A stretch of 64,000 nucleotides of DNA from Tritrichomonas musculus (lineage: Eukaryota > Parabasalia > Tritrichomonadida > Tritrichomonadidae), in assembly GCA_039105265.1 (NCBI GenBank), contig JAPFFF010000053.1:372001-436000 (forward strand). The letters are read 5' to 3'. The number at the start of each line of letters is the position of its first letter. Positions within the stretch are counted from its first letter, which is position 1. The notes beneath the pieces were generated by a model that made no database searches, was not told where the DNA came from, and saw only the letters and a program-made list of their open reading frames with translations. The position numbers were made by a program, and so were the translations under genes. Positions 46,140-56,568 of the stretch are shown piece by piece.

Positions 46140-46380
46140 CAAGCTTCTTCAAATAATTGATTCAATCGAAAATTATGATCTTATTGTTAATGATATGCCA
46201 TTAGAATTTAGAACGAAAAGAAACTTTGAACCTCATGAAACATTACTATTAATACAATTAACAGAAGATCAAGCTCCATTTAAGCAAATGTCTTCAATAT
46301 TTAAAGATCGAACTGAAAATTCACTTCGAACAAAATATTTAAAGCTAACAAGTACAAAAAAAAAAAAAAAAAAAAAATAG
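46140..46380 (+). pseudogene. Myb/SANT-like domain fragment ending in poly-A
   Basis: The frame around ATG 46195 (MPLEFRTKRNFEPHETLLLI, then QLTEDQAPFKQMSSIFKDRT and ENSLRTKYLKL) matches the pattern of a Myb-like DNA-binding repeat, with acidic ETLLL helix, WKQIA-like KQMSSIF and RT-x-R-x-KYLKL. In trichomonads Myb-like proteins are a large transcription-factor family. The frame opens only a few codons earlier and is cut after the domain by a run of about 22 A and a stop. It looks like a gene fragment, possibly a retroposed copy, rather than a complete gene. Confidence 0.5.
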
Positions 46381-47157
46381 TTTTCAATAATTTTATTAAC
46401 TTTTTCAATAGAAAAAAAATTAAAAATGAGAATTTGCAAAATTCGTACAGCATTTTCTATAGTTTACATTGTCATTTTTGTGAAGTTTACAAAATGGATA
46501 AAAAAATTGAGATTAAAAAGTTATGTGTTATATTGAAAAAGTTTGTCACAAGCCTTTTGAATCTAATCTTAAAATTAAAAAGACAAGAGAATGAATAAAT
46601 TTTTAGAATATTGAAGAATGTAAAAGCAATAATATTTTAATTCGAAATTAATTAGTATATTTTTATTATGAGCAATCCAATCTCCATGCAAAAATATTAT
46701 AATTTAACTTTGACTTCAACTCGTTGAATTGAAATTGAAAAAGGAGAAAAAGTGACAGATTTATGGATGATCATTTTCAATGTCATTTGCCATGTTGACG
46801 TTGACATCAATTCAACGTTGACAACAATGACAACGAAGAGCTTTTAAACGGTTGTTTCGTTATCAATTCTTTCAACATTGGCCATTACTAAATAAGCAGT
46901 TTTTTTTTTATTGAAATTATAAATAGAAAAAAAAATGAATAATCAATTAGCTTTATTATATAAATATTTATTGTTTTATTTTGATTTTATCCTTATGAAA
47001 GTTTTTTAATTAAAACAATCATCATTGTTAAGGACAAATATAATCAGAAAATATTTCATAAGAAATGCTAATATCAGCAAATTATCAACGGTAAATAAAT
47101 TCTTGATTAATATAAAAACTTATATATAATTTATTATTTGCTCAATTGTTTTATTCT
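46381..47157. other. Intergenic, nothing recognised
   Basis: AT-rich spacer with a TTGACGTTGACATC / CAACGTTGACAACAATGAC stretch near 46.79-46.83 kb, repetitive but short. It contains the 3' flank of the BspA-like pseudogene. No gene seen. Confidence 0.4.
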
Positions 47158-49735
47158 TTAAATGTTGTTGAGTTTAATAAATTTTTTCCTAATTGACGAT
47201 TGGATCATAGCTATGAGGTTTGGAGGGCCTCGTGGCAATGCAATCATTCTTAAATTTGCTTTTTCTGAAATTTCAATTATTTGAAGATTTTTACAACAAG
47301 AAAAAGCATGTTCACATATTTTTGTAACTTTTGATGGAATCGAGATTGATTCAATATTTATACGTTTAAAAACATGTGATTCAATTTTTTGCAAATTAGA
47401 ATCTGGCGAAAATTTAACTTTCTTTAGATCTTTGCAATTACAAAATGCAAAATCGCATATTTTTGAAATTCTTGAAGGAATAAAAATTTCTTCAATTTTG
47501 GAACCTTCAAATACATATGATTCAATTGTTTGTAAATCAGAATTTGGTGGAATTTCTACTTTTCTAAGATTGGCACAATATTCAAATGCTTTTTTCTGTA
47601 TTTCTGATACTTTTGATGGAATAGAAATTGCTTCAATATTTGAATGCAAAAATTCTTCCGATTCAATTATTTGTAAATTTGAATTTTGTGGAATTTCAAC
47701 TTTTCTAAGATTTTTGCAATTGAAAAATGCACGAGAACATATTCTTGAAATGCTCGATGGAATAGAAATTTCTTCAATATTAGAAAAAGAGAATGCATTT
47801 GATTCAATTATTTTCAAGTTAGAATTTGGTGGAATTTGAACTTTTCTTAGATTAATGCAATATTCAAATGCACATGATGAGATGGCTTTGATATTAGTTG
47901 GAATAGAATTTTTTTTGATATATCGACTTGCAAATAAAAGAGTGTCGAATTCATCTTTGCTTTCATCGCTTTTTCCAATCAAATATTTGTCATCTTTGAA
48001 GATGAATTTATTATTCAATTGTGAAACTTTAATTTTTATTAAGTTTTTGTTACAGAACACCATCCTTTATCCAACTCTTTCAAACTTGCTGGGAAATAAA
48101 TTCTTTCAACACCTAAATCACAAAAAGCATCTGATTCAATTGTTTGTAAACAAGAATTCGATGGAATTTCAATTTTTCTTAGATTTTGAAGACGAGAAAG
48201 TGAATTTTTGCATAATTTCGAAACTTTTGGTGGAATAAATATTTCTTCAATATTTGAATGCAAAAATGCACCTTCTTCAATTGTTTGTAAATTTGAATCT
48301 GGTGGAATTTCGACTTTTCTTAAATTTTTGCAACGAAAAAATGCACAATAGCAAATTTTTAAAACTCTTGGTGGAATAAAAATTTCTTCAATATTTGAAT
48401 AACTAAAAGCTTCTGATTCAATTATTTGTAAATTTGAATTTGGTGGAATTTCGACTTTTCTGAGATTTTTGCAATACGAAAATGCACAACTGCATATTTT
48501 AGAAACTGTTGGTGGAATACAAATTTCTTCAATATTTGAATCATAAAAAACAACTGATCCAATTGTATGTAAATTAGAATTTGGCAGTATTTCAACTTTC
48601 CTCAATTTGTCACAATTTGAAAATGCACATGATGAAATGATTTTGATATTTGTTGGGATTGAAAATTTTTTGATGTCTCGACTTGCAAATAAAAGAATGT
48701 CAAACACATTTTTGTTTGTATCACTTTTTCCAAGCAAATATTTGCCATATTTAAATGTGAATTTTTTATTCAATGGCGAAATAACAATTTTTTTCAGCTG
48801 TTTTGTTCCATAACACCATTTTGCTTTCAACTCATTCATACTTGCTGGAAAGTAAATTTCTTCAATTTTTGAATTCCCAAAAGCTTCTGATCCGATTGTT
48901 TGTAATTTAGAATTTGATGGAATTACAACTCTTCTTAGATTTTTGGAATTAAAAAATGCAAAACTGCAGATTCTTGTAACTTTTGATGGAATAGAAATCA
49001 ACTCAATATTTGAACCATAAAAAGCACATGATCCAATTGTCTGCAAATTAGAATTTGGCAGTATTTCAACTTTTCTCAATTTGTCTCAATTTGAAAATGC
49101 ACATGATGAAATGATTTTGATATTTGTTGGGATTGAAATTCTTTCGATGTCTCGACTTGCAAATAAAAGTGTGTCAAACACATTTTTGTTTGCATCACTT
49201 TTTCCAAACAAATATTTGCCATATTTAAATGTGAATTTTTTATTCAACGGTGAAATAACAATTTTTTTTCAATTTATCAGTTCCAAAGCACCAATCTTCT
49301 TCCAACTCATTCAAACTTGCTGGAAAGTGAATTTCTTCAATTTGTGAAGATTGAAATGCATTTCTGTAAAAAGTTTTCATTGCTGAATCTTCTTCAAATT
49401 TGATGATTTTGATGGAAGTGTTAATGCCACTAATGCTGGTAATTAAGTAATCTGTTCTTTCGTGCTCAACAGTTCTTGGAATGATGACTTGATCATGATT
49501 CTTGTGGACTCTAAATAGTGATGCTGTTTTATTTGCTTTGTCAATTTTGAATGTCATATCTATAGAATTCATTTCAATTGTTTCACTGAGATAAATTTTA
49601 ATTAATTCAAGATTACTAATTCTGCATGCTTCATGAAGACTATATTTAATGCAATTGAATTCCAATTTGGTACGGATATTATTAAAATTTGTGAAAAGAT
49701 TATTTTTGTTTTTTACCAATAATATTTATAGCATT
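47158..49735 (-). pseudogene. Broken BspA-like LRR gene with ankyrin-like N-terminal remnant
   Basis: Three adjacent minus-strand pieces (49,240-49,719; 48,039-49,085; 47,158-48,063) continue one another. The first has an ankyrin-like YSLHEACRISNLELIKIYL stretch, then HDQVIIPRTVEHERTDYLIT and the first LRR_5 units. The rest are ~23-residue LRR_5 units (LRKVEIPPNSNLQTIES alternating with SNIEEIFIPPRVSKICSCAF) interspersed with three SPLNKKFTFKYGKYLLGKSD-type spacers. Breaks: an extra base in an A-run near 49,265, a TGA replacing a cysteine codon at about 49,087, and a frame change near 48,045. No ATG opens the first piece, so the 5' end is also lost. The family is typical of Tritrichomonas. 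Read-through or assembly error cannot be excluded. Confidence 0.75.
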
Positions 49736-49744
49736 ATGTTAAGC

Positions 49745-49805
49745 CCAAATGCCACTTTTTTTGACCTTATTACACAAAAACATTGATGAAAAAAGTGGCA
49801 TTTGG
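49745..49805. repeat. 61-bp hairpin at the truncated 5' end of the BspA-like gene
   Basis: CCAAATGCCACTTTTTT and AAAAAAGTGGCATTTGG are perfect 17-bp inverted arms around a 27-base loop. It sits between two decayed genes, exactly where the BspA-like frame loses its start, so it may mark the breakpoint. Confidence 0.7.
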
Positions 49806-49824
49806 ATTATATAATCAATTTTTA

Positions 49825-49990
49825 AGGTGGCGGTTTCTCACAATAATTCATCACAATTTTTGAATTCAATTAATGATCCTTTGAATTATATTTCTGAGGT
49901 GGCGGTTTCTCACAATAATTCATCACAATTTTTGAATTCAAATAATGATCCTTTGAATGATATTTCTGAGGTGGAGGTTTCTCACGATGA
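49825..49990 (+). repeat. 72-bp direct repeat, two full copies and a partial one
   Basis: AGGTGGCGGTTTCTCACAAT recurs at exactly 72-base spacing (49,825, 49,897, 49,969), with only a few differences. The period is a multiple of three, as expected for a coding repeat. Confidence 0.85.
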
Positions 49991-50361
49991 TAATTGTGGC
50001 GGCTGTTTGGAGATTCAAAATGATTCGTGCAACCTTCATCGTGATGCTCTTCGGCTACGATTTTGAGATGTAAAGTCACTCAGGAAGCAGCCAAGCAGCC
50101 GAGAATGACGAGAATGAAAGCGAAAGATTCCAGGAAGACGACTTCACTGACTACGAGATCGAAATTGGCTATTCTGAATATATTGAATTTCATAAAGAAA
50201 ATTTCGAAGTATATATCTTGAATTACATCTGCAAGTAGAAAGAATCGTCCTCATTATAGTGTTGGAGAGGCTTTACTAGTAGTATTTTTCCTATTCGTTG
50301 GAATACCAATGATAGTTGGTGATATCGTTCATAACAGAGATAAAATATTTTATATAGATTA
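49825..50361 (+). pseudogene. Decayed small membrane-protein gene with 72-bp repeats
   Basis: Starts in a 72-bp direct repeat (units at 49,825, 49,897, 49,969; VAVSHNNSSQFLNSNNDPLN), then an acidic region (AAENDENESERFQEDDFTDY) and, in another frame, RKNRPHYSVGEALLVVFFLF followed by VGIPMIVGDIVHNRDKIFYI, a probable transmembrane helix with a short tail ending at TAA 50,359-50,361. Frame changes separate these parts and no upstream start is clear. I do not recognise the family; it reads as a tail-anchored or single-pass membrane protein in decay. Confidence 0.4.
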
Positions 50362-51657
50362 ATATAAAATTTTGGGAAATTCGATTGGAAAACATGTCCA
50401 AGTCAATTTCTTCGATTATCACCAAATGAAATAGTTGATAAAAAATTTTAATGTTCTCTCAATTTATAACGAGCAAAACACAGAAAAGAACTTAATAAAA
50501 TAATTTGATTTTAAAACAATGATAATAATATAATTATTAAAAATAATTATTTTTTAATTAATAATATAGAATTATTTATTTATAATTATTATTTTTAAAT
50601 GGCAATAACCAATTTATATTAGGATAATCATGTTTTTATATGTAAGATTTACGATATAAAAAAAGGGTTCGACCTTTGGCGGTTATCAAATTCTAAAATT
50701 ATAAAAAATTATTAATAAATAATATTGGCATTACCAATAACATGATGCAATTTTAAATATGAAGCCGATTCTATTAGCCAAAATAGAGATATTTCACTAA
50801 AAAAAATAAAAACAGAAAAAGTTTAACTTTTGAAAGGGGAAATTATTTTTGAGTTCTTATCTAATTTCCACCATTCAAAGAGATTTTGGGAATTTGTAAA
50901 TATCCAAATATATAAATATTTTGTAACATTTATGTCATATATTCTTTTTTTATAATTTTATTTACATCTTTTAAATTAATTAAAAAGTAATTAATTAAAT
51001 ATCAAGTAAGATAAATTTATTTATGAAAAATAAAATTGAATTAATACGTTATTATAATTAATTCTCAATTGTGATATACATATAAACTGAGTAAAAATGT
51101 AAATTAATATTTTTTAATAATATATATATAATTTATATTATATATAATAAATATATTATCATTAATATGATGATATAACTAATATATTATCCAAATAACA
51201 AGTATTTGTTAATAAATATAATATATTTTCAAAATTCTGATATTATCAAAATAATTTTTTCAAAAACTAGCATTTTATTCAATTATTAATTCAAAATTTT
51301 TATTTATAAAAAACAATAATTTCTTGAATATCAATAATATAATTTGTTAAAAATTATTATTATATTTCAAGTTATATATAAATAATGTAAATAATAAATC
51401 ATTTAAGAAAAAGCCTCAAATATCATAATAAAAACACTTATTTTAATGATTTATGGAATAAATAACAAATTTTTTGTTTTTTAAGATATATTAAATGAAT
51501 ATAGATTTTATCAGATATTGATTTAAAAATTTATTAAATAGAAAGAATATTTAATTTTTAAGATATTATTATTTTTCAATCAAAAAAAATTGAGAGAGTC
51601 GACCCCTTTTGATATAAATTTTTAGTAAGAATTCAACACGTTTTTTATTTTTTGCCC
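50362..51657. other. Intergenic, nothing recognised
   Basis: Very AT-rich DNA, including long stretches of only A and T around 50.93-51.57 kb. No coding signal or repeat array. The last part is the upstream region of the VPS4-like gene. Confidence 0.5.
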
Positions 51658-51664
51658 TCATACC
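51656..51664 (+). promoter_or_regulatory. Possible initiator (TCATA) before the VPS4-like gene
   Basis: CCTCATACC lies 32 bases before the ATG at 51,692, fitting the trichomonad initiator consensus TCAYW and the short 5' UTRs known there. A five-base match is weak on its own. Confidence 0.3.
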
Positions 51665-51691
51665 ATAAAAAGTTGAAAAAAAAAACCCATT

Positions 51692-52939
51692 ATGAGTCGA
51701 CAAAATGATCCAACAATACGCTATTACAATGAAGCTGTAACAATATTAAAGCAAGCAACAAACTTAGATAACGCATCACGTTATAATGAATCAATATCTT
51801 TTTATCTAAAAGCAAAAGCCAAATTTTTACTAGTATTAGTTCAACCAGCCGCATCTATTCAATTAAAAGCTATATCCCAAAATTATATAGGGCAAATAGA
51901 TACAAGAGTCGACCAGTTATCAAATATGAATTCAAGCGTTGTAAATATTCCAAATAATGCAAACGCAAATCCTCAAAATGCTAATACTACTTTAAATAAA
52001 AGGCCAGAATCAGATTATCAAAATATGATTTCATCTTCATTTGTCAACGTAGTTCAATCAAAATGGGATGATATTGTTTGCCCCGCTACAGCAAAGCAAG
52101 AACTTGCGCAAACAATTATATTACCCCATAAAATTCCTCAATTTTTCCAAGGTAGTAATAAACCATTTAAATGTATATTACTATATGGACCACATGGTGC
52201 AGGTAAATCATATATTTCTAAAGCTATTGCTTATGAAATACCAAATTCTACCTTTTTACATATGCCATCAGCTAAAATTATTGAAAGTATTAAAAATGGA
52301 TGTGAATATTTCTTTGATCTTATTATAGATCAAGCAAAACAACGTCAACTATCAATTGTTTATATCGATGATATAGGTTCTATTTTCCTTGATCAGTCAA
52401 TTTCGCCAAGTATTAAATCTAGTATTCTTAAATTAATGGAAAAGTTAGAAGCAGATCTTTCCAGAGTGGTTTTAATTGGATCTACAGCAACACCGTGGCA
52501 AATTTGGCCAGAAGCCTTGAAATGTTTTACAAAAAGAATTTATCTTCCTTTCCCTGATGCAGAAGATCGAAAACTTCTCATCCAAAATGAAATAAGAAAT
52601 ATAAAAAATTCTCTAAATGCACAAGATATTGACAAATTGTCTCATGCGACACAATATTTTTCACCTTCTGACATTAGTGAACTTGTAAAAAAAGCTTCAG
52701 CATTTCATGTCCAAAAAATTAAAAAAGCTCAATATTTTGTAAAGAAAGGTTCCAACCTGGCTACTTGCTCTTCTTCAACACCGGGAGCCTTTAAATCATC
52801 TTTTGAAAAATTTAATGAATATGAACGTCAATCGTTATTAACTCAAGCAATTGATATCAGTTGCTTCAATGAAGGTTTAAAGGCTGTTAAACCATCAAGT
52901 TCACCAGAAGAATCTCGAAAATTTAAAAATTGGAAATGA
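51692..52939 (+). CDS. VPS4-like AAA protein with degenerate ATPase motifs
   Basis: 415 residues. Residues 1-80 form a MIT-type helical hairpin (YYNEAVTILKQATNLDNASR, then YNESISFYLKAKAKFLLVL), which in VPS4 binds ESCRT-III tails. The AAA core spans ~115-320: KWDDIVCPATAKQELAQTII, Walker A GPHGAGKS (166-173), Walker B IVYIDD (222-227). The region ~340-375 includes a TPGAFKSSF stretch like the VPS4 beta domain, and the end resembles the VPS4/katanin C-terminal helix. Departures: Walker B has D227 where a catalytic Glu is expected; the sensor-1 Asn is Ala (GSTATPW, 263-269); the RRRF arginine-finger stretch is LKCF, one residue shorter; the first pore loop lacks its aromatic pair. The reading frame is intact and upstream spacing normal, so it is probably expressed as a regulatory or weak-ATPase paralogue. 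Spastin or katanin are less likely. Confidence 0.8.
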   Translation: MSRQNDPTIRYYNEAVTILKQATNLDNASRYNESISFYLKAKAKFLLVLVQPAASIQLKAISQNYIGQIDTRVDQLSNMNSSVVNIPNNANANPQNANTTLNKRPESDYQNMISSSFVNVVQSKWDDIVCPATAKQELAQTIILPHKIPQFFQGSNKPFKCILLYGPHGAGKSYISKAIAYEIPNSTFLHMPSAKIIESIKNGCEYFFDLIIDQAKQRQLSIVYIDDIGSIFLDQSISPSIKSSILKLMEKLEADLSRVVLIGSTATPWQIWPEALKCFTKRIYLPFPDAEDRKLLIQNEIRNIKNSLNAQDIDKLSHATQYFSPSDISELVKKASAFHVQKIKKAQYFVKKGSNLATCSSSTPGAFKSSFEKFNEYERQSLLTQAIDISCFNEGLKAVKPSSSPEESRKFKNWK

Positions 52940-53404
52940 ACTTTTCATATCCATGTTTCATAAAAAATTCAATGAGTTTATTCAAATTCTATATAAAAAA
53001 AAAGACACTATTTTGAGTTGGAAATGAAATTTATTGGTTAAATAATTTAAATATATTGAAAATTCGTTTTACAAAATCATTTTTGGTTCAATCTCCAATG
53101 GATCTCTAATGTTATAGTCATCTCATTGGAAACTGACCAGAACGTATGTATACTATTCTCCATTTTAGGGGGCCATTATATATATTCATGACAAATTCGG
53201 TTTTTGAAATTATATATATTATGATTAATGCTTGGATTTCAATCATTTCTTTTGTTTTCTTTTGAATGCAATTGATGTAATAAAATCAATTTTTAAGTGA
53301 ATGTTTGATATCAAAGAACTAGAATTAAGTTCGATATTTATCTGAAAACCAGCATCGAAATTTAAATTGATGATGAGCTAATTTTGTTGGGCATAATTAT
53401 ATTA
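52940..53404. other. Intergenic, nothing recognised
   Basis: 3' flank of the VPS4-like gene, followed by AT-rich DNA up to the tRNA remnant. No gene recognised. Confidence 0.4.
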
Positions 53405-53459
53405 GCCTTTGTAGCTCAGTTGGTTAGATGCATCGGACTCTTAATCCGAGGGTCGTGGG
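53405..53459 (+). pseudogene. tRNA-Lys (CTT) remnant, cut in the T arm
   Basis: GCCTTTG acceptor strand, D arm GCTCAGTTGGTTAGATGC, anticodon arm TCGGACTCTTAATCCGA (anticodon CTT), variable GGGTC and the first T-stem strand GTGGG are all intact. After that the sequence is unrelated: no TTCGA loop, second T-stem strand or 3' acceptor strand. The B box of the internal promoter is lost, so transcription by polymerase III is unlikely. The conserved half has no mutations, which suggests a recent break. Confidence 0.75.
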
Positions 53460-53512
53460 AAGCATTTTTTAGATTTTTTTAAACTAGTGTGCATCATTTT
53501 TTTTTAATAATA

Positions 53513-55122
53513 GAGTACGCCGAAATAGTGAATTGTTATTTGAAAAAAGTATCAATAATGAAAAAGCATAAGTTATTCCAAAGAAAATAAGTTTTTTATA
53601 TTCAAACTTGTTAAATAAAGAAAAATAAAACTGTATGAAATAACTCTTCCTTTTTGTTCAACGTGAGTTTTTCTAAATAATCAAAAAATTCGATAGGTAA
53701 TTGTTTTTATTCAAAAAAAAAATTTTTTTCAGAAAAATTTGTTTTTCAAAAAAAACTATTTTTTTCAATAAATGTTTGTGATTTAGAAAAAAATGTTTTT
53801 CCAAGTTTTTTATATGAAATTCGATTTTATTTTTTTAATTCAGTATTGAATGAAAATTCAAATAATTTCAGCTCATAATGATCTTATTCTTATTCTTATT
53901 TACTTAAAATACCAAAGAATGTAATTTACAATAAATATTGTGTTTATTTTGAATATATTTATGATTGGTCATTAATTTTTTAAACATATCATTTTAATTT
54001 CGGAATGATCAATATTCTGCTTTAACAAAGTGATTTTTAAAAATATATATCAAATAAATTATAAACTTTATATAATTGAATTCATTGAATTATTCAAGAA
54101 CGGGAAATCTATTTTCTTTTTTTCCCCAATTTTTTTTATCATCTGCCACCTCAACTAACTAATATAACTTCCAACCTGTAATTTTTTGGCCTATTGTTCA
54201 TAAAAATCATTAATCTGTATTGGTTGGATTAATAGGAAAATTTATTTTTCTAAAGAAACAAAAATCGTTTGCCTCATTGGATTATAAATTTGTAAAACTT
54301 ATTTTTTTAGAAAAATATTACTAACAAAATAAACTCAAATACTAAAAAAAGAAGAAACTTGATTTTTTAAAAAATATTTTTTATCGAAAATATCATGTTT
54401 TTTGTAATTCTCCACTTTTTCTGAAAAAAAGTTAGTTATTAGAGAACCGCGGAAAATCTTTTTACTTATTGATATAACTGACTTTTTTTCAATAAGACAC
54501 TCATTTTTTTTAAGGGAATTTTTATGAATAAAAAATATATATTCATTAAAATCTAAAATTTAACAAATAACTCGTTTTGCAGCAAAAAGAGAGACATTTC
54601 AAAAAAACTATGGTTTTTCGAAAAAAGTAAAAAACAAATATATCTCAAAAAATAAAAGCATTTATACTTTTATTTTTTTTTATTTATCCTTATTATAATA
54701 TTTAAATTTTAAATTTATATTTTTAAGATTCTTACTTTTCAACAAAGAAGGATAAAATTATTTTTATATTAAATAAATGATACACTTCATTCAAAAAAAT
54801 CAATGTGATTTCATAAAATGTTTGGATTTTTTGAAAAACTAAGTTTTTTCGAAATAAAAAAGTTTTTTTAATAAAACCATTTTTTAAATATAATTATAAC
54901 AATTTTAAATATAAATAATTTTTATTGATAAGTAAAAACTTTCTCGCGGTTCTCTATTGTAAAATATATGATGATATTCAAAAAACACCAATTTTTCAAC
55001 AAAAACAAAGTTTTTACTTGGAAATGTTATTAAAAATACAAAAAGAATAGTATACCGAAAATATGGCGCTTTTTTGACTTTGTTAATTTTTTCAAAAAAG
55101 AAAACGCTATTTCGGCGTACTC
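53513..55122 (-). mobile_element. TIR element with TA flanks, copy 2 (one nested element)
   Basis: Same termini as the element at 17,050 (GAGTACGCCGAAATAG ... CTATTTCGGCGTACTC), here in opposite orientation, flanked by TA at 53511-12 and 55123-24. It lacks the two elements nested in copy 1 but carries another (54,442-54,954), and about 270 bp extra near 53.89-54.15 kb. No transposase frame. It lies 53 bases past the cut tRNA-Lys. Confidence 0.8.
54442..54954. mobile_element. Nested TIR element, 513 bp
   Basis: GAGAACCGCG and CGCGGTTCTC are inverted and flanked by TA on both sides (54440-41, 54955-56). The same segment is missing from copy 1, where the junction reads GTTAGTTATTGTAAAATA (inverse strand). 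A 3-bp ATT duplication is an alternative reading of the same junction. The interior is AT-rich and non-coding. Confidence 0.75.
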
Positions 55123-55124
55123 TA

Positions 55125-56500
55125 ATATATATAAAAACTTGTTTTTGGTGTCATGCTATTATTAAAAATCTGTTTCAATCATTAGAATTCAACAAGGATT
55201 TTGGCGATTTGGCATTCCATATTATATTATCAAGAAACTTTTTCAAAGGATATGTTTTTAAAACAGTTTGTGAGGTTGAATAGGTATTCAAAAAGCGGTA
55301 AGGTTTTTGAGAGCATTTTTCAAAGTAAAAAACTTTTTAAAGACTTGTTAAAAAGGGAAAACTTTGTGGTCAAAAAAGGATAAATAAATCGCGGGGGCGG
55401 GGGTGGGGGAAAAAAGAAGGTTTAAATTACAATTAAAGTTATCTATCCTACGCTAAGAATTGCACTTGGCGCCTTTACTGGATCCAACCAGATCATTAAA
55501 CATTCTTTTGGTGTTTAGGGATAGCATTAGATAGCAATAGCACGGTTTCCGAAATGCGGAATAGCGATATATTCGATATTTATATTACCCACAGTGGACT
55601 GTTATCCAAACAATGGAGTCACAATATCCTGTCTTTCATATTTATGGAATAGAAATATCCTATATTCGATATTTATGTGATCATAATGCCCTGTTTTCCA
55701 AGAACTCAATGAAAGCAAAAAGAGCATGGAGAAATAATAATTTCACCATAATTTTAAATGCTGCTTTAGAAATAGAGAAAGAACTAAATGAAAATAATGA
55801 AACAATCAAAAAAAGCAATTATTTTTTATTAAAATGGAGTAATTGGGTTAAATTTGGAAAAGTTTATTGCTCTTTGCAGTAACCACAGCGAAGGAACCCA
55901 TGGCAATATTAAGGGGGTTTTGCATAAAAAAAGCTGAAGATCTGTTAGAAGTGATTTTTCTACAATAGCAAACTATATTTTAAATTATATAAATAATACT
56001 GATTCTTTCCTATCGTCCTTTCAGAAAAAGCATAATGTCTTTTTTGGAAAAAATTAAAAATGATACTTAGCAAACCATCAAAAGACAGTTTTCTGGAATG
56101 TTGCAATCTAGAATGCCAATGTAATGAAGATAAATATATTTATTCACAACATTCATAAATTGCTTAAGTAATTAAAAGAAAATGGTACATTGAAAAATTA
56201 TTTCACAACAATGCGGCAAAATCAAAATATTCAATAATATAACCAAACTCTTAGGCAACATGCGGATTTGGCAACAAGACGGATCAAAGCCTCGCTCAGT
56301 CAATTACTCAATACTGTATATACTGTAGAATGTTCCCAATTTTTGCCTTGGTGGTCTCATTCACTAGACTAATCGGTAATCAAAAATTTGTTAATGTTGA
56401 TGATTTTTTCTGAGCAATTGAACGAGAATGGAATTGATTTGATGACGATACAATTCACAATTTGTATTCAGCGTTCTATGCACACCACAGTTCTAAAAAA
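55125..56500 (+). pseudogene. Region of short coding remnants, family unclear
   Basis: Two small frames stand out. One at 55,201-55,383 has FVRLNRYSKSGKVFESIFQS and then KKLFKDLLKRENF. Another at 55,613-55,882 has MESQYPVFHIYGIEISYIRY and AWRNNNFTIILNAALEIEKE; just after its stop comes NHSEGTHGNIKGV, reminiscent of the C-terminal motif of some transposases, but the match is too short to assign. Coding-like sequence continues in pieces to about 56.45 kb (ATRRIKASLSQLLNTVYTVE). Probably a decayed transposon or host gene; a function cannot be given. Confidence 0.3.
55391..55409 (+). other. G-rich run (three G5 tracts)
   Basis: GCGGGGGCGGGGGTGGGGG stands alone in AT-rich DNA. Three G5 tracts with one-base spacers could form a quadruplex using split tracts. 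Confidence 0.7.
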
Positions 56501-56506
56501 TGAATA

Positions 56507-56529
56507 TTTTTCAGGGTTCTAGAACCCTG

Positions 56530-56534
<5 letters not shown>
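56507..56534. repeat. 28-bp perfect palindrome next to poly-A
   Basis: TTTTTCAGGGTTCT is followed directly by its complement AGAACCCTGAAAAA, and then by about 25 further A. It may be two abutted element ends (CAG...CTG) or a cruciform or terminator structure. Confidence 0.8.
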
Positions 56535-56561
<27 letters not shown>

Positions 56562-56568
56562 TTTTGGG

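Noticed and set aside
56512-56529. AGGGTT/AACCCT in the palindrome as telomeric repeat
   Set aside because: There is only one unit in each direction and no tandem repetition.
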